A DNA stretch of 64,000 nucleotides from Zunongwangia profunda SM-A87 (GTDB taxonomy: Bacteria; Bacteroidota; Bacteroidia; Flavobacteriales; Flavobacteriaceae). Location of the stretch: positions 3,828,501-3,892,500 of the forward strand of contig NC_014041.1 of the NCBI RefSeq assembly GCF_000023465.1, read 5' to 3'. The position numbers and the translations under genes were made by a program. Under the pieces are notes generated by a model. That model was given only the letters and a program-made list of their open reading frames with translations, did not search any database and was not told the origin of the DNA. Shown here piece after piece: positions 36,027 through 47,864 of the stretch; the stretch's first letter is position 1, and each line of letters opens with the position of its first letter.

Positions 36027-37073
36027 ATGAACCGCCTACTAAGCCGACAAATAAGAAAATATTTTCCTGAAGAATTCGCAAAGGAGAAAAGATTTCAAGA
36101 TTTTTTTAAGGCCGTAGAGGAATCCTACAATACCAACGACGAGCAATTAAGCATGATCCAACGGGCTATGAAAATAAGCTCAGACGAATTATTTAGTGCT
36201 AACCGAAAATTAAAAATAGAGGCCCAAAGCCAAAAGCAAATCTTAGACCGTTTAAGAGCTGTTATTACTACTTTAGATATTAAAAACTCCACAAGTAAAA
36301 ACCAACCTGAAGAAGAGCTTAATGTATCAGACCTGGCTACCTATATTGAAGATCAGTCCAGAGAAATAGCTAAAGCACACAAAGAACAAAAAGAGCTCTT
36401 GTTACACCTGGAAAAGAAAAATCAGGTATTATCAGACTATGCGCATGTGGTTTCACACGATCTAAAATCTCCTCTAAGAAGCATCAACAGTTTGGTCACC
36501 TGGCTAAAGGAAGACTACAAAGAGAAAATTGATGAAGGCGGAATTAACCAGTTAGATATGGTTCTTAAAAGTGTGGAAAAAATGGATGCTTTGATTAGTG
36601 GAATCCTTAATTACTCGACCATAGATCAGGAAATTTTAGACACTTACGATGTAGATACCTGGCATCTGGTAAACGAAATTATCCAGATTATCTATAAACC
36701 TTCACATATAAAAATTGAAATTTCAGACCAGCTTCCAATAATCCAAGGTGATAAATTTAGGTTACAGCAATTATTCCAGAATTTAATTCAAAATGCGGTC
36801 AAAAGCATTGATAAGCCTAAAGGTTTCATCAAGGTCGATGTTAAAGAAAATGATAAATATTGGGAATTCTCTATTCATGACAACGGAAAAGGCATTGATA
36901 AAGACCATTTTCAGAAAATTTTTCAGATATTTGAAAAAATTGATAATGATTTTAATTCTACCGGAATTGGATTATCCATCGTAAAAAAGATTATTGATTT
37001 TTATGGTGGTCATATCTGGTTAGAAAGTGAGTTATCAAAAGGCACCATTTTCTACTTTACTTTACCTAAATAA
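36027..37073 (+). CDS. Histidine kinase lacking its own sensor domain (FIST partner)
   Basis: 348 residues, soluble. About 120 residues of coiled coil (LFSANRKLKIEAQSQKQI ... QSREIAKAHKEQKELL) precede HisKA, with the phospho-His in YAHVVSHDLKSPLRSI (about 142-157). HATPase has QNLIQNAVKS, IHDNGKGID and TGIGLSIVKK. Kinases of this layout are commonly encoded just after FIST genes and take their input from the FIST protein. The core closely resembles that of the upstream multi-PAS kinase (SHDLKSPLR, then W.KED), suggesting duplication within the operon or convergence on a common acceptor. Confidence 0.92.
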   Translation: MNRLLSRQIRKYFPEEFAKEKRFQDFFKAVEESYNTNDEQLSMIQRAMKISSDELFSANRKLKIEAQSQKQILDRLRAVITTLDIKNSTSKNQPEEELNVSDLATYIEDQSREIAKAHKEQKELLLHLEKKNQVLSDYAHVVSHDLKSPLRSINSLVTWLKEDYKEKIDEGGINQLDMVLKSVEKMDALISGILNYSTIDQEILDTYDVDTWHLVNEIIQIIYKPSHIKIEISDQLPIIQGDKFRLQQLFQNLIQNAVKSIDKPKGFIKVDVKENDKYWEFSIHDNGKGIDKDHFQKIFQIFEKIDNDFNSTGIGLSIVKKIIDFYGGHIWLESELSKGTIFYFTLPK

Positions 37074-37079
37074 ATCGAC

Positions 37080-37406
37080 ATGGAAGAGAAACCTAACTAC
37101 TCTTACATAAGCCAGCTATCTGGTGGAGATAAAAATTTTGAAGAACAATTACTGGATGTAGTTCGTTTAGAACTTCCTCTGGAAATAGAAAACTACAAAA
37201 ATCATTTAAAAACAACTGACTTTATGCGAGCCGGTGACGACGTGCATAAAATTAAACATAAAATTAGTATTTTAGGCTTAGAAAAGAGTTATCAGGTTGC
37301 TATAGATCATGAAGACAAGCTTCGGGAAGGAGTTGTAGATCCCGAATTATTTAGCCAATTTGAAAAGATTCTTGACGCAATGACCACGTTTATTCAAAAA
37401 GCCTAA
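37080..37406 (+). CDS. HPt phosphotransfer domain protein
   Basis: 108 residues, all helical. The HPt motif is around residues 57-70, DVHKIKHKISILGL, where a histidine (most likely that of VHKIKHK) accepts phosphate; the usual pattern is HxLKxxxxxLG. It sits between the FIST-linked kinase (six bases upstream) and the LytTR regulator (10 bases downstream). This supports a multi-step relay from both kinases through receivers and HPt to the DNA-binding regulator. Confidence 0.85.
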   Translation: MEEKPNYSYISQLSGGDKNFEEQLLDVVRLELPLEIENYKNHLKTTDFMRAGDDVHKIKHKISILGLEKSYQVAIDHEDKLREGVVDPELFSQFEKILDAMTTFIQKA

Positions 37407-37416
37407 AATCTAACCT

Positions 37417-38139
37417 ATGCAATGTATAATTGTTGATGACGAAGCAACTGCAAGAGCAATATTAAAAAAACTTGCTTCAAACAATGAAGAGCTAGAAATA
37501 CAAGCAGAATTTTCTAATGCCATCCAGGCCATTAAGCATCTTAATCAACATCAAGTTGATCTTATTTTTCTTGATATACATATGCCCGATTTTACCGGTT
37601 TCGACTTTATTCAAACCATTAAGAATCCACCAAAAATTATCCTATCCACCTCAGATAGAAATTTTGCGATTGAAGCTTTTGAATATGATTGTATTGTTGA
37701 TTACCTCGTAAAACCTATCACCCAGGAGCGATTTGATAAGGCTATTAAAAAGGCGCTAAAATTTTCTCCAAAGGATAACATTAACGATGTTTCTTCAGAA
37801 AAAGTAGAAGCAAACCCTAAAGATTCAGGTAACGATCTTTACGTAAATATTGATCGTAGATTAATCAAAATCGATATTCCCAGTATTTATTTAATTGAAG
37901 CCAGGGGTGATTATATTTTGATTAAGACCTCAGCAAAAAACTATACAGTGCATTCTACTATGAAAAAAATTGAAGAGAAATTACCTGATCATCTCTTTTT
38001 AAAAATTCATCGATCTTTTATCATAAACGTAGACAGAATCATTGATATTGAAGACAACAGCGTTTTAATCGAAAAAGATGTAATTCCGGTAAGCCGTTCT
38101 AGTCGTCCCGAATTGATGAAACGTTTAAATCTTCTATAA
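37417..38139 (+). CDS. LytTR family response regulator
   Basis: 240 residues. The receiver domain (1-115) has acidic DDEA (8-11), phospho-Asp in IFLDIHMPDFTGF (about 54) and Lys in YLVKPITQERF. The LytTR DNA-binding domain (about 135-240) reads DLYVNIDRRLIKI ... IYLIEARGDYILI ... FLKIHRSFIINVDRI. It is the only DNA-binding output of the operon, so it is the likely transcriptional end point of the H-NOX/FIST relay. LytTR proteins bind paired direct repeats, but I cannot point to the sites. Confidence 0.94.
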   Translation: MQCIIVDDEATARAILKKLASNNEELEIQAEFSNAIQAIKHLNQHQVDLIFLDIHMPDFTGFDFIQTIKNPPKIILSTSDRNFAIEAFEYDCIVDYLVKPITQERFDKAIKKALKFSPKDNINDVSSEKVEANPKDSGNDLYVNIDRRLIKIDIPSIYLIEARGDYILIKTSAKNYTVHSTMKKIEEKLPDHLFLKIHRSFIINVDRIIDIEDNSVLIEKDVIPVSRSSRPELMKRLNLL

Positions 38140-38312
38140 CTAAGACTTCCAACTACAACTCAACGAAACTTAAGCACCTTCCATCTATACATTAAAAATC
38201 CTCAACGATTTCTTTCAATGCCAGCCTTATTGCTGCCCTATATTTGTCATGTAGTTAAGTGATAAACATATCAGCAAACTACTTGATGATTGACATATTT
38301 TTGTTTTTGAGT

Positions 38313-38462
38313 TTAACAGCTCAGTTTCATTCCTATAAATCTAAAAGCCCTACTAATTAGAGAATAGGTTTGACACTGAGTAGGCATTAATCGGTCCGGG
38401 AAAGCAATCTCCTCGGTAGATACATGATAAAGAATTAAAGCGACCGCGTTATTGCCTTTCAT
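38313..38462 (-). CDS. Possible small protein, unknown
   Basis: 49 residues from an ATG at 38462 (MKGNNAVALILYHVSTEEI...); the frame is open to a TTG at 38495. The composition is protein-like (mixed, with three Cys/Met-rich turns), but no family is recognised. A strong hairpin (38482-38513) lies directly upstream. It could be a real small gene or chance. Confidence 0.25.
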   Translation of the reverse strand: MKGNNAVALILYHVSTEEIAFPDRLMPTQCQTYSLISRAFRFIGMKLSC

Positions 38463-38481
38463 TAAAAATTGGGATTGGAAG

Positions 38482-38513
38482 AATTCCCTTTTCAAATAAA
38501 AGAAAAGGGAATT
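38482..38513. repeat. Inverted repeat AATTCCCTTTT/AAAAGGGAATT
   Basis: Eleven-base perfect arms (38482-38492 and 38503-38513) around a 10-base loop. A run of A follows on the plus strand, not T. It could be a protein-binding site or the terminator of a minus-strand transcript. Confidence 0.5.
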
Positions 38514-38586
38514 TAAAAAATTGTTTAGGCTAATACATTATAGATAGTTGGATTATAAGATTGGTTAGTTGGTTAGGTTAGGTTGA

Positions 38587-38622
38587 AAATGCCGGGAGTG
38601 GTTACCCGGCATTTTCTTTTTA
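38587..38622 (+). terminator. Hairpin terminator
   Basis: AAAATGCCGGG and CCCGGCATTTT flank a short loop and are followed by CTTTTT on the plus strand. T-runs exist on both strands, so it may serve the converging minus-strand gene at 38839 as well. Confidence 0.7.
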
Positions 38623-38838
38623 AAAAATCTTCCGAAAACAAAAAATAGTAATTGCCAGTCTTATGTAGCTATTCAAAATTTAAAAAGCTTCATTTCTTAT
38701 ATCCGTACTTCTGTATTAAAATCAAACTGTTGTTCATTTTTTTACTTGAGGTATATTTATAAACACCCGAAAAGCAAGTATTTAAATTACATGATGAAGA
38801 TGTGCGCTGCGTTTATAAAAAGATGATATTCTAACTAA

Positions 38839-39255
38839 TTAGATATAACTTTTAGAAATGGCACCAAATTCATTAAAGAAATGATTTTTTTGTCGCTGAT
38901 TTTCGAAGTCAAGAAGTTTTGAAATTGAGTGATTTTCATCTGCAACATTCAGCACACCATGCATAAGTGACGCTAGAGCATCGCGATGTGAACTTTTCAA
39001 TCTTAAAGTATTTACATATAGAGAATTTGATTTAAAAAAGATTTTCTTTTTAGAAAACGGACTGAAAATTGTTTTTACTAAAACTCGTTCTTCAGTCTCA
39101 AGAATGGCAAGAAATTCTTCAGACAATTCTTTTTTACAATAGGTCGCTAATAAATTATTGACCTCAGCTTTAAAGAATGGACTAATCAACAATTGATTTG
39201 CTCGTTCAACAATGCGGTAAGTTTTTAAATGTTTACCTGAGTAATCTAATTTCAT
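38839..39255 (-). CDS. Hypothetical protein
   Basis: 138 residues, soluble, basic, with no signal peptide, membrane helix or motif that I recognise (MKLDYSGKHLKTYRIVERAN...). It is a single gene with about 240 non-coding bases upstream and a hairpin terminator downstream. The composition and AT-richness match the surroundings, so a real but uncharacterised gene is plausible. Function unknown. Confidence 0.55.
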   Translation of the reverse strand: MKLDYSGKHLKTYRIVERANQLLISPFFKAEVNNLLATYCKKELSEEFLAILETEERVLVKTIFSPFSKKKIFFKSNSLYVNTLRLKSSHRDALASLMHGVLNVADENHSISKLLDFENQRQKNHFFNEFGAISKSYI

Positions 39256-39497
39256 AGGGAATTTAACTCATTTATGGAACATACAATAGAACCATAAAAT
39301 TTTAGCGTAGGTTATATAAGTAAATTTTGGGATCTCAAAAATAATTAGCTTACGTGTATCACTAAAATCATTTATAACTATTTAATACTTCAAAATGATT
39401 TTTTATCGAAATTTTATAATTACCCACGGATAGTCTGGGAAAGCCTCTTAGGTATTAATATAAAATTATTTCTACGACCTCTATTTTGAGTAAAATA

Positions 39498-43169
<3,672 letters not shown>

Positions 43170-43184
43170 ACGTATTTTTAAGGC

Positions 43185-43838
43185 TTATACATCTTTGGAT
43201 GTAAAACTAAATTCTGAGCCCTGATGATGGGTGAAATTAATTTTAAAATCGGCTGCAAAGGCAGTTTGATTAGTAGGAAACCAATCTCTGTTGTGTCGAT
43301 TCACTGCAATTATAAGTCCTTCATCATCACCAATGGCACAAAATCGATCTAAATTTCCATCGTAAATTCCTAAACCGAATTGACGATGTAAATAGGTATA
43401 ATAAGGCTCAATGATTTCAACCGCTAAACCAATTTCGGAGACTCCTAAGATGGAATTTACGTTAAAATATTTTTTCTGAGATGGATAAAGATCACGTCTG
43501 GAAATAAGCTCTAAAATATTATCATCAGGATCTTTAAAATATACTGATTTTGCTTTCCAATTCTTAAAATCTATAATTTCCTCGGTATCATTTTTTTCAA
43601 TAACAACGCGTTCTTTTAGCCAATTTAAGGCTAAATCTTCCTGATGTGCAGGAATATGAAACGCAATATGATAGGGCTTTGCATCCTTTTTAAACTGAAA
43701 ACATATTTCTGTAAACCCGGCAGAAAACCTAAAGTTATTTTCAGAATTTTTAGTTATGGAAAACCCAAGCACATCGCGATAAAAGTTCAATTGTTCCTTT
43801 ATCGCCGAAGTATAAATTTCTAAATATTCAATCTTCAT
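43185..43838 (-). CDS. VOC (glyoxalase/bleomycin-resistance fold) family protein
   Basis: 217 residues. The N-terminal VOC module (about 1-115) reads IEYLEIYTSAIKEQLNFYRDVLGF and YFKDPDDNILELISR. The second half has a similar module (ILGVSEIGLAVEII ... HRQFGLGIYDG). The arrangement resembles CatE-like double-VOC proteins. Substrate unknown. Its ATG overlaps the stop of the LOG-family gene by one base. Confidence 0.85.
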   Translation of the reverse strand: MKIEYLEIYTSAIKEQLNFYRDVLGFSITKNSENNFRFSAGFTEICFQFKKDAKPYHIAFHIPAHQEDLALNWLKERVVIEKNDTEEIIDFKNWKAKSVYFKDPDDNILELISRRDLYPSQKKYFNVNSILGVSEIGLAVEIIEPYYTYLHRQFGLGIYDGNLDRFCAIGDDEGLIIAVNRHNRDWFPTNQTAFAADFKINFTHHQGSEFSFTSKDV

Positions 43839-44446
43839 TAGGTCTGACTTTTAGTAATCCACTTTGGTGTAGGTTGTGGTTTAAAAAATTTCATTTTCTC
43901 ATACAGCTCTTCGATGGTTTCAGCAATAATCAACAAATCGTAATTCTCTTTTTTTAATAAACCTGTTTTTACCATCTTCCGAAGCATCGCCATTAAATCA
44001 TCATAAAAACCATTGATATTCAGTAATCCAATTGGTTTTTGATGCAAGCCCAGTTGGGCCCAGGTAATAATTTCAAAAAGCTCCTCAAAAGTCCCAAAAC
44101 CACCGGGAAGTGCGATAAAACCATCACTAAGTTTATGCATGGTGAGTTTTCGCTCATGCATATCCTGGGTGGTAATTAATTTATCCAATTGGGTATGTAC
44201 CACTTCTTTGGTTTTTAAAAATTCAGGAATAACACCGGTGGCTTTCCCTCCATTTTCATTAACACCGGCAGCTACCTGCCCCATTAATCCAAGTTTGCTT
44301 CCACCATACACCAGGCGAATATTATTTTTGGCCAAAAATTCCCCTAATTTTTTAGAGGTTTCAATTATTTCTGAATTAACACCATCGCTGCTGGCACAAA
44401 AAACAGCTATGCTTTTTAGGGAATTCTGTGTTTTCTTTTCTTCCAA
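43838..44446 (-). CDS. LOG family protein (TIGR00730 type)
   Basis: 202 residues of Rossmann-like fold. The PGGxGTxxE motif is present as ALPGGFGTFEELFEI (about 115-129), with the IAVFCASSDG start and LVYGGSKLGLMG (about 40-51) also typical. Family members are phosphoribohydrolases that release bases from nucleoside monophosphates (cytokinin-activating LOG in plants). The bacterial role is uncertain. It lies between prmC and the VOC gene in the same run. Confidence 0.92.
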   Translation of the reverse strand: MEEKKTQNSLKSIAVFCASSDGVNSEIIETSKKLGEFLAKNNIRLVYGGSKLGLMGQVAAGVNENGGKATGVIPEFLKTKEVVHTQLDKLITTQDMHERKLTMHKLSDGFIALPGGFGTFEELFEIITWAQLGLHQKPIGLLNINGFYDDLMAMLRKMVKTGLLKKENYDLLIIAETIEELYEKMKFFKPQPTPKWITKSQT

Positions 44447-44458
44447 AACAATAATTTT

Positions 44459-45310
44459 TTAGCGTTTTTGGGCTTTTAGCATTCTAAAATTACCAAACAT
44501 ATCCTTTCGAAGCTCCGCCCTAAAATCATGCTCTTCAACCATCGTTTTAGTTTCTTCTCCCAGATATTGATTAATTTCAAAAAACAACAACCCATTTTTG
44601 GATAGTCCTTCTTGTGCTAATTTCGTGATTTTATTGTAGAAAAGTAAAGGATTTTCATCTTTTACGTAGAGTGCTGTTTCCGGTTCGTATTGCAATACAT
44701 TCTGCTGCATTTCGGCCTTTTCCAATTCCCGCACATAAGGTGGGTTAGAAACGATGACATCAAATTGCCGTGAAAGTTTTTGTGTGGAAAGAATATCCTG
44801 GTGAACTAAATGTACTGAAACTTTATTTTTTTCAGTATTTAGATTGGCCACTTTTAAAGCTTCTTCTGAAATATCTATGGCTGAAATTTGGGCTTTTGGC
44901 AGGTGTTTTTTTAAACTAATGGGAATGCAACCACTTCCTGTTCCAATATCCAATATATGTAAATCCTGTTGCTGCTTCAGGGACACCTCATCTAAAATCC
45001 ATTGCACCAGTTCTTCGGTTTCCGGACGCGGAATTAAAACGCCGGGCGTGACTTTAAAACTCAGACTAAAAAATTCGGTTTCTCCAATAATGTACTGAAT
45101 AGGTTCGAAAACACGAAGTTTTTCTAAAGCCCCCTCAAATTCACTAACTTCAGTATCATTTAATTTTTTATTAGGTTCTAAAGCGATCTGTAACCTGTTT
45201 AACTGCAAGAAATGTTCGGCCAATAAATTGAAGAAAGACAGATTTTCTTCTTTAGGATACTTATCACCAAGGTTTTCCAGGAATTTATTTTTAAGTTGAG
45301 TGATGGTCAT
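44459..45310 (-). CDS. prmC: Peptide chain release factor N5-glutamine methyltransferase
   Basis: 283 residues. An N-terminal helical domain (1-85) is followed by a class I SAM-methyltransferase with LDIGTGSGCIPISL (motif I, about 120-133) and the catalytic VSNPPYV motif (about 186-192). It methylates the Gln of the GGQ motif in release factors. First gene of the minus-strand run prmC-LOG-VOC-DUF1304-ligA-exonuclease. Confidence 0.95.
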   Translation of the reverse strand: MTITQLKNKFLENLGDKYPKEENLSFFNLLAEHFLQLNRLQIALEPNKKLNDTEVSEFEGALEKLRVFEPIQYIIGETEFFSLSFKVTPGVLIPRPETEELVQWILDEVSLKQQQDLHILDIGTGSGCIPISLKKHLPKAQISAIDISEEALKVANLNTEKNKVSVHLVHQDILSTQKLSRQFDVIVSNPPYVRELEKAEMQQNVLQYEPETALYVKDENPLLFYNKITKLAQEGLSKNGLLFFEINQYLGEETKTMVEEHDFRAELRKDMFGNFRMLKAQKR

Positions 45311-45670
45311 TGCTTACTTTACTTAAGAGTTTAGGGATTACAGCTTTTAATCAGTCCTTTGCGATCAGCTTGAATTAAATTCAACATTTAAGAATTAAAA
45401 ACATTCTTAACTCGTGTTTCCATCTCATTCAAAACCCTACATTAAAAATTTAAAATACAAAGTCCAATCTCTATACTCTATTTTTTATTTTCTCGTCTTT
45501 TCTATTTTCTAAACCCTAACTTTCAATTATAAAGAGCTTTCAAAAGGCAGAGATAAGCATAGAAATGAGATTATCTTTTTCAAGCAAGGCAATAGTTTAG
45601 AAAGCTTATTCAAGATCCAACATTCAAAATATAAAATAAAAAACGCTATTCTCTATTTTCTAACTTCTAA
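45311..45670. other. Intergenic region with degenerate word-like AT-rich sequence
   Basis: No gene seen. It contains strings such as CTATTCTCTATTTTCTAA (near 45650) and CATTCAAAATATAAAAT that recur in the gap at 48480-48661. See findings. Confidence 0.5.
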
Positions 45671-46156
45671 CTACAAATCCTTTATCAGCCAAACTGTACA
45701 ATTATAATGTCCTGTATTGCCTAGTGGTTTTTCTAATTCCTCAAAACCGGTTTTCTTATACAATTTACAAGCATCTTTCATATAAGGTAAAGTTTCGATA
45801 TAACACTTTTTATAACCCTGACTTTTGGCATATTTTAAGCAGGTATCCATCATTTGTGCTCCAAGACCTCTTCCACGAGCTTCTGGTAAAAAATACATCT
45901 TTTGTAATTCGCAAATTTTCTCCTCAAATCCAGGTAAAGGACCAATACCACAACAACCTATGATTTGATTATTTTTTTCAATTACAAAATAAGCTTTTCG
46001 TTCTGCCATATATTCCGCCGTCATATCATCAAGGGCTTTATCTTCATATGCGGTTCCTACTTTTGGAACTCCCATTTCTACCAAAACATCCTGGATAACT
46101 TTTTTAACCTGCTGATTGTCTTGCTGCTGAATTTCCCTAATTTTAAGCATGCTCAT
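45671..46156 (-). CDS. GNAT family N-acetyltransferase
   Basis: 161 residues. The GNAT fold has the acetyl-CoA-binding segment LQKMYFLPEARGRGLGAQMMD (motif A, RGRGLG) and the following CLKYAKSQGYKKCYIET strand-helix. The C-terminal LYKKTGFEELEKPLGNTGHYNC fits the family. The start may be residue 1 or 3 (both Met). Substrate unknown. It is divergent from ribD with a 29-base gap, so the two promoters must overlap. Confidence 0.88.
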   Translation of the reverse strand: MSMLKIREIQQQDNQQVKKVIQDVLVEMGVPKVGTAYEDKALDDMTAEYMAERKAYFVIEKNNQIIGCCGIGPLPGFEEKICELQKMYFLPEARGRGLGAQMMDTCLKYAKSQGYKKCYIETLPYMKDACKLYKKTGFEELEKPLGNTGHYNCTVWLIKDL

Positions 46157-46172
46157 TCTTACTAATTAATCC

Positions 46173-46180
46173 TATTTTTG
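46173..46180 (+). promoter_or_regulatory. -7 box immediately before ribD
   Basis: TATTTTTG matches TANNTTTG and ends six bases before the GTG at 46186. A transcript starting at the normal distance would have almost no leader. No TTG is seen at the usual -33 position. Confidence 0.35.
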
Positions 46181-46185
46181 TGGCT

Positions 46186-47226
46186 GTGAATATACACGAA
46201 AAATATATAAAACGCTGTTTGCAACTCGCCGAAAACGGATTGGGAAGCACCTATCCAAATCCCATGGTTGGTAGTGTGATTGTTTATAAAAACCAAATTA
46301 TTGGCGAAGGCTGGCATCAAAAAGCGGGAGAGCCTCATGCCGAGGTTAACGCAGTAAATTCAGTTAAAAACCGAGACCTTTTAAAGAAATCGACCATTTA
46401 TGTAAGTTTAGAACCTTGCAGCCATTTTGGAAAAACGCCACCTTGTAGTGATTTAATCATTGCGAAAGGGATCAAAAAAGTAGTGGTTGCCACTGTAGAT
46501 CCTTTTGCTGAAGTTGCCGGACGAGGCATTAAAAAACTAATGGAAGCCGGTTGCGATGTAACGCTGGGCGTTCTTGAACAAGAGGCACAGCACCTTAACA
46601 AAAGATTCTTTACGTTTCACAATAAAAAGCGTCCTTATATTATATTAAAATGGGCGCAAAGTGAAGATGGTTTTATCGCCCCGCTGCAACGTAAAGATCG
46701 TGCTCCTGTTTGGATCAGCAATCGGTACTCAAAACAACTGGTACACAAATGGCGCGCTGAAGAACAGGCGATTCTCGTGGGAACAAAAACGGCAATCGAA
46801 GATAACCCAAAACTCAATACGAGATTATATGCCGGGAACAATCCTGTACGGGTGGTGATCGATCGCTCTGGAAAAATTCCGGCAGCATCGGCTATTTTCG
46901 ACGGAAGCATCAAAACAATTATTATTACTGAAAATAATCAGAAAATAACGTCAAAAAACCTAGAATATCGGCACGCTGATTTTAGTCAAAATTTACCCGA
47001 ACAAATTGGGAGTATCTTATTTCAGGAAAATTTACAGTCGGTTATTATTGAAGGGGGATTGCAAACACTTCAAAGTTTTATCGATGCGAAATTATGGGAT
47101 GAAGCGCGTGTATTTTCGGGAAATGTTCAGTTAAAAATGGGAGTTTCAGCACCTGAATTTCAGGGAAAGTTAATTTCCGAAGAAAAAATAGAAGATAACC
47201 TGTTAAAGACCTATTTAAATGATTAA
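46186..47226 (+). CDS. ribD: Bifunctional riboflavin deaminase/reductase
   Basis: 346 residues from the GTG at 46186 (reads VNIHEKYIKRCLQLA, as homologues begin). A GTG at 46180 is also possible. The deaminase domain (about 1-145) has the zinc site HAEVNAV (His and Glu) and PCSHFGKTPPC (two Cys). The reductase domain (about 146-346) has ILKWAQSEDGFIAP, ILVGTKTAIEDNPKLNTRL and IIEGGLQTLQSFI. It catalyses two early steps of riboflavin synthesis. It overlaps the HAD gene by eight bases. Confidence 0.95.
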   Translation: MNIHEKYIKRCLQLAENGLGSTYPNPMVGSVIVYKNQIIGEGWHQKAGEPHAEVNAVNSVKNRDLLKKSTIYVSLEPCSHFGKTPPCSDLIIAKGIKKVVVATVDPFAEVAGRGIKKLMEAGCDVTLGVLEQEAQHLNKRFFTFHNKKRPYIILKWAQSEDGFIAPLQRKDRAPVWISNRYSKQLVHKWRAEEQAILVGTKTAIEDNPKLNTRLYAGNNPVRVVIDRSGKIPAASAIFDGSIKTIIITENNQKITSKNLEYRHADFSQNLPEQIGSILFQENLQSVIIEGGLQTLQSFIDAKLWDEARVFSGNVQLKMGVSAPEFQGKLISEEKIEDNLLKTYLND

Positions 47227-47830
47227 AACCATCATTTTTGATTTTGGCGATATTTTCATCAACCTGGATAAGTCGGCTACCCCGGCACAATTAAAGCAAT
47301 TCGGAGTTAAAAATATACCAGATTCCATACTCAGCACCAACCAGGAATACGAAAAAGGTTTACTATCCTCAGAAGAATTCTTCAACAGCTATAAAAAAGA
47401 GTTTACATCTATTAAAAAAGACAATTTTCTGGAAGCCTGGAACGCCATTTTGGTAGATTTTCCTAAATATCGCTTAGAGTTCATTAAAAAATTGGCTGCA
47501 GAGAAAGATTATCAGCTTATTCTTTTAAGCAACACTAACGAAATTCATATTGATTGGGTTAAAGAAAATATATCTTTTTTTAACGAATTTCAGCAATGTT
47601 TTGATGCGTTCTATTTGTCTTACGAGATCAATTTCAGAAAACCCGATGCTAATATTTATGAGTATGTACTGCAACAGCATAACCTAAAACCAGAGGAATG
47701 TCTCTTTATAGACGACACCAGGGAAAATACTGATGCCGCCGCTGCTTTAGGCATTAATATTTGGAATCTGGAACCTACGCGAGAGGATGTAATTGATCTA
47801 TTTACCACAAAGAAAGAACTATTCTCTTAA
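47219..47830 (+). CDS. HAD-superfamily hydrolase (subfamily IA)
   Basis: 203 residues. It starts IKTIIFDFGDIFINLD, which is unusual: the first motif reads FDFGD where the second Asp is commonly D in DxD (the sequence is D-F-G-D). Motif II is LLSNTNEIH, Lys in FRKPDANIY, and motif IV is FIDDTRENTDAAAALGI. This resembles the YihX/HAD-IA group in which FDxGxV-type starts are frequent. It overlaps ribD by eight bases; a phosphatase step of riboflavin synthesis is one possible role, inferred from position only. Confidence 0.9.
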   Translation: MIKTIIFDFGDIFINLDKSATPAQLKQFGVKNIPDSILSTNQEYEKGLLSSEEFFNSYKKEFTSIKKDNFLEAWNAILVDFPKYRLEFIKKLAAEKDYQLILLSNTNEIHIDWVKENISFFNEFQQCFDAFYLSYEINFRKPDANIYEYVLQQHNLKPEECLFIDDTRENTDAAAALGINIWNLEPTREDVIDLFTTKKELFS

Positions 47831-47864
47831 GAACTATGCCGTCAAAATTCCTTAGTTTGCCAAA

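Larger units (their letters stand above)
38140..38838. other. Intergenic region after the signalling operon
   Basis: About 700 bases with little coding potential. It contains one doubtful small ORF (minus, 38313-38495), a strong inverted repeat at 38482-38513 and a hairpin terminator at 38587-38622. I see nothing else supported. Confidence 0.5.

Noticed and set aside
37417..38139. Reading the LytTR regulator as a quorum-sensing (AgrA-type) unit
   Set aside because: No peptide precursor or membrane kinase is nearby, and the linked sensors are soluble H-NOX and FIST proteins.
43838..44446. Lysine decarboxylase
   Set aside because: The PGGxGTxxE motif marks the LOG/TIGR00730 family, whose older lysine decarboxylase label is wrong.
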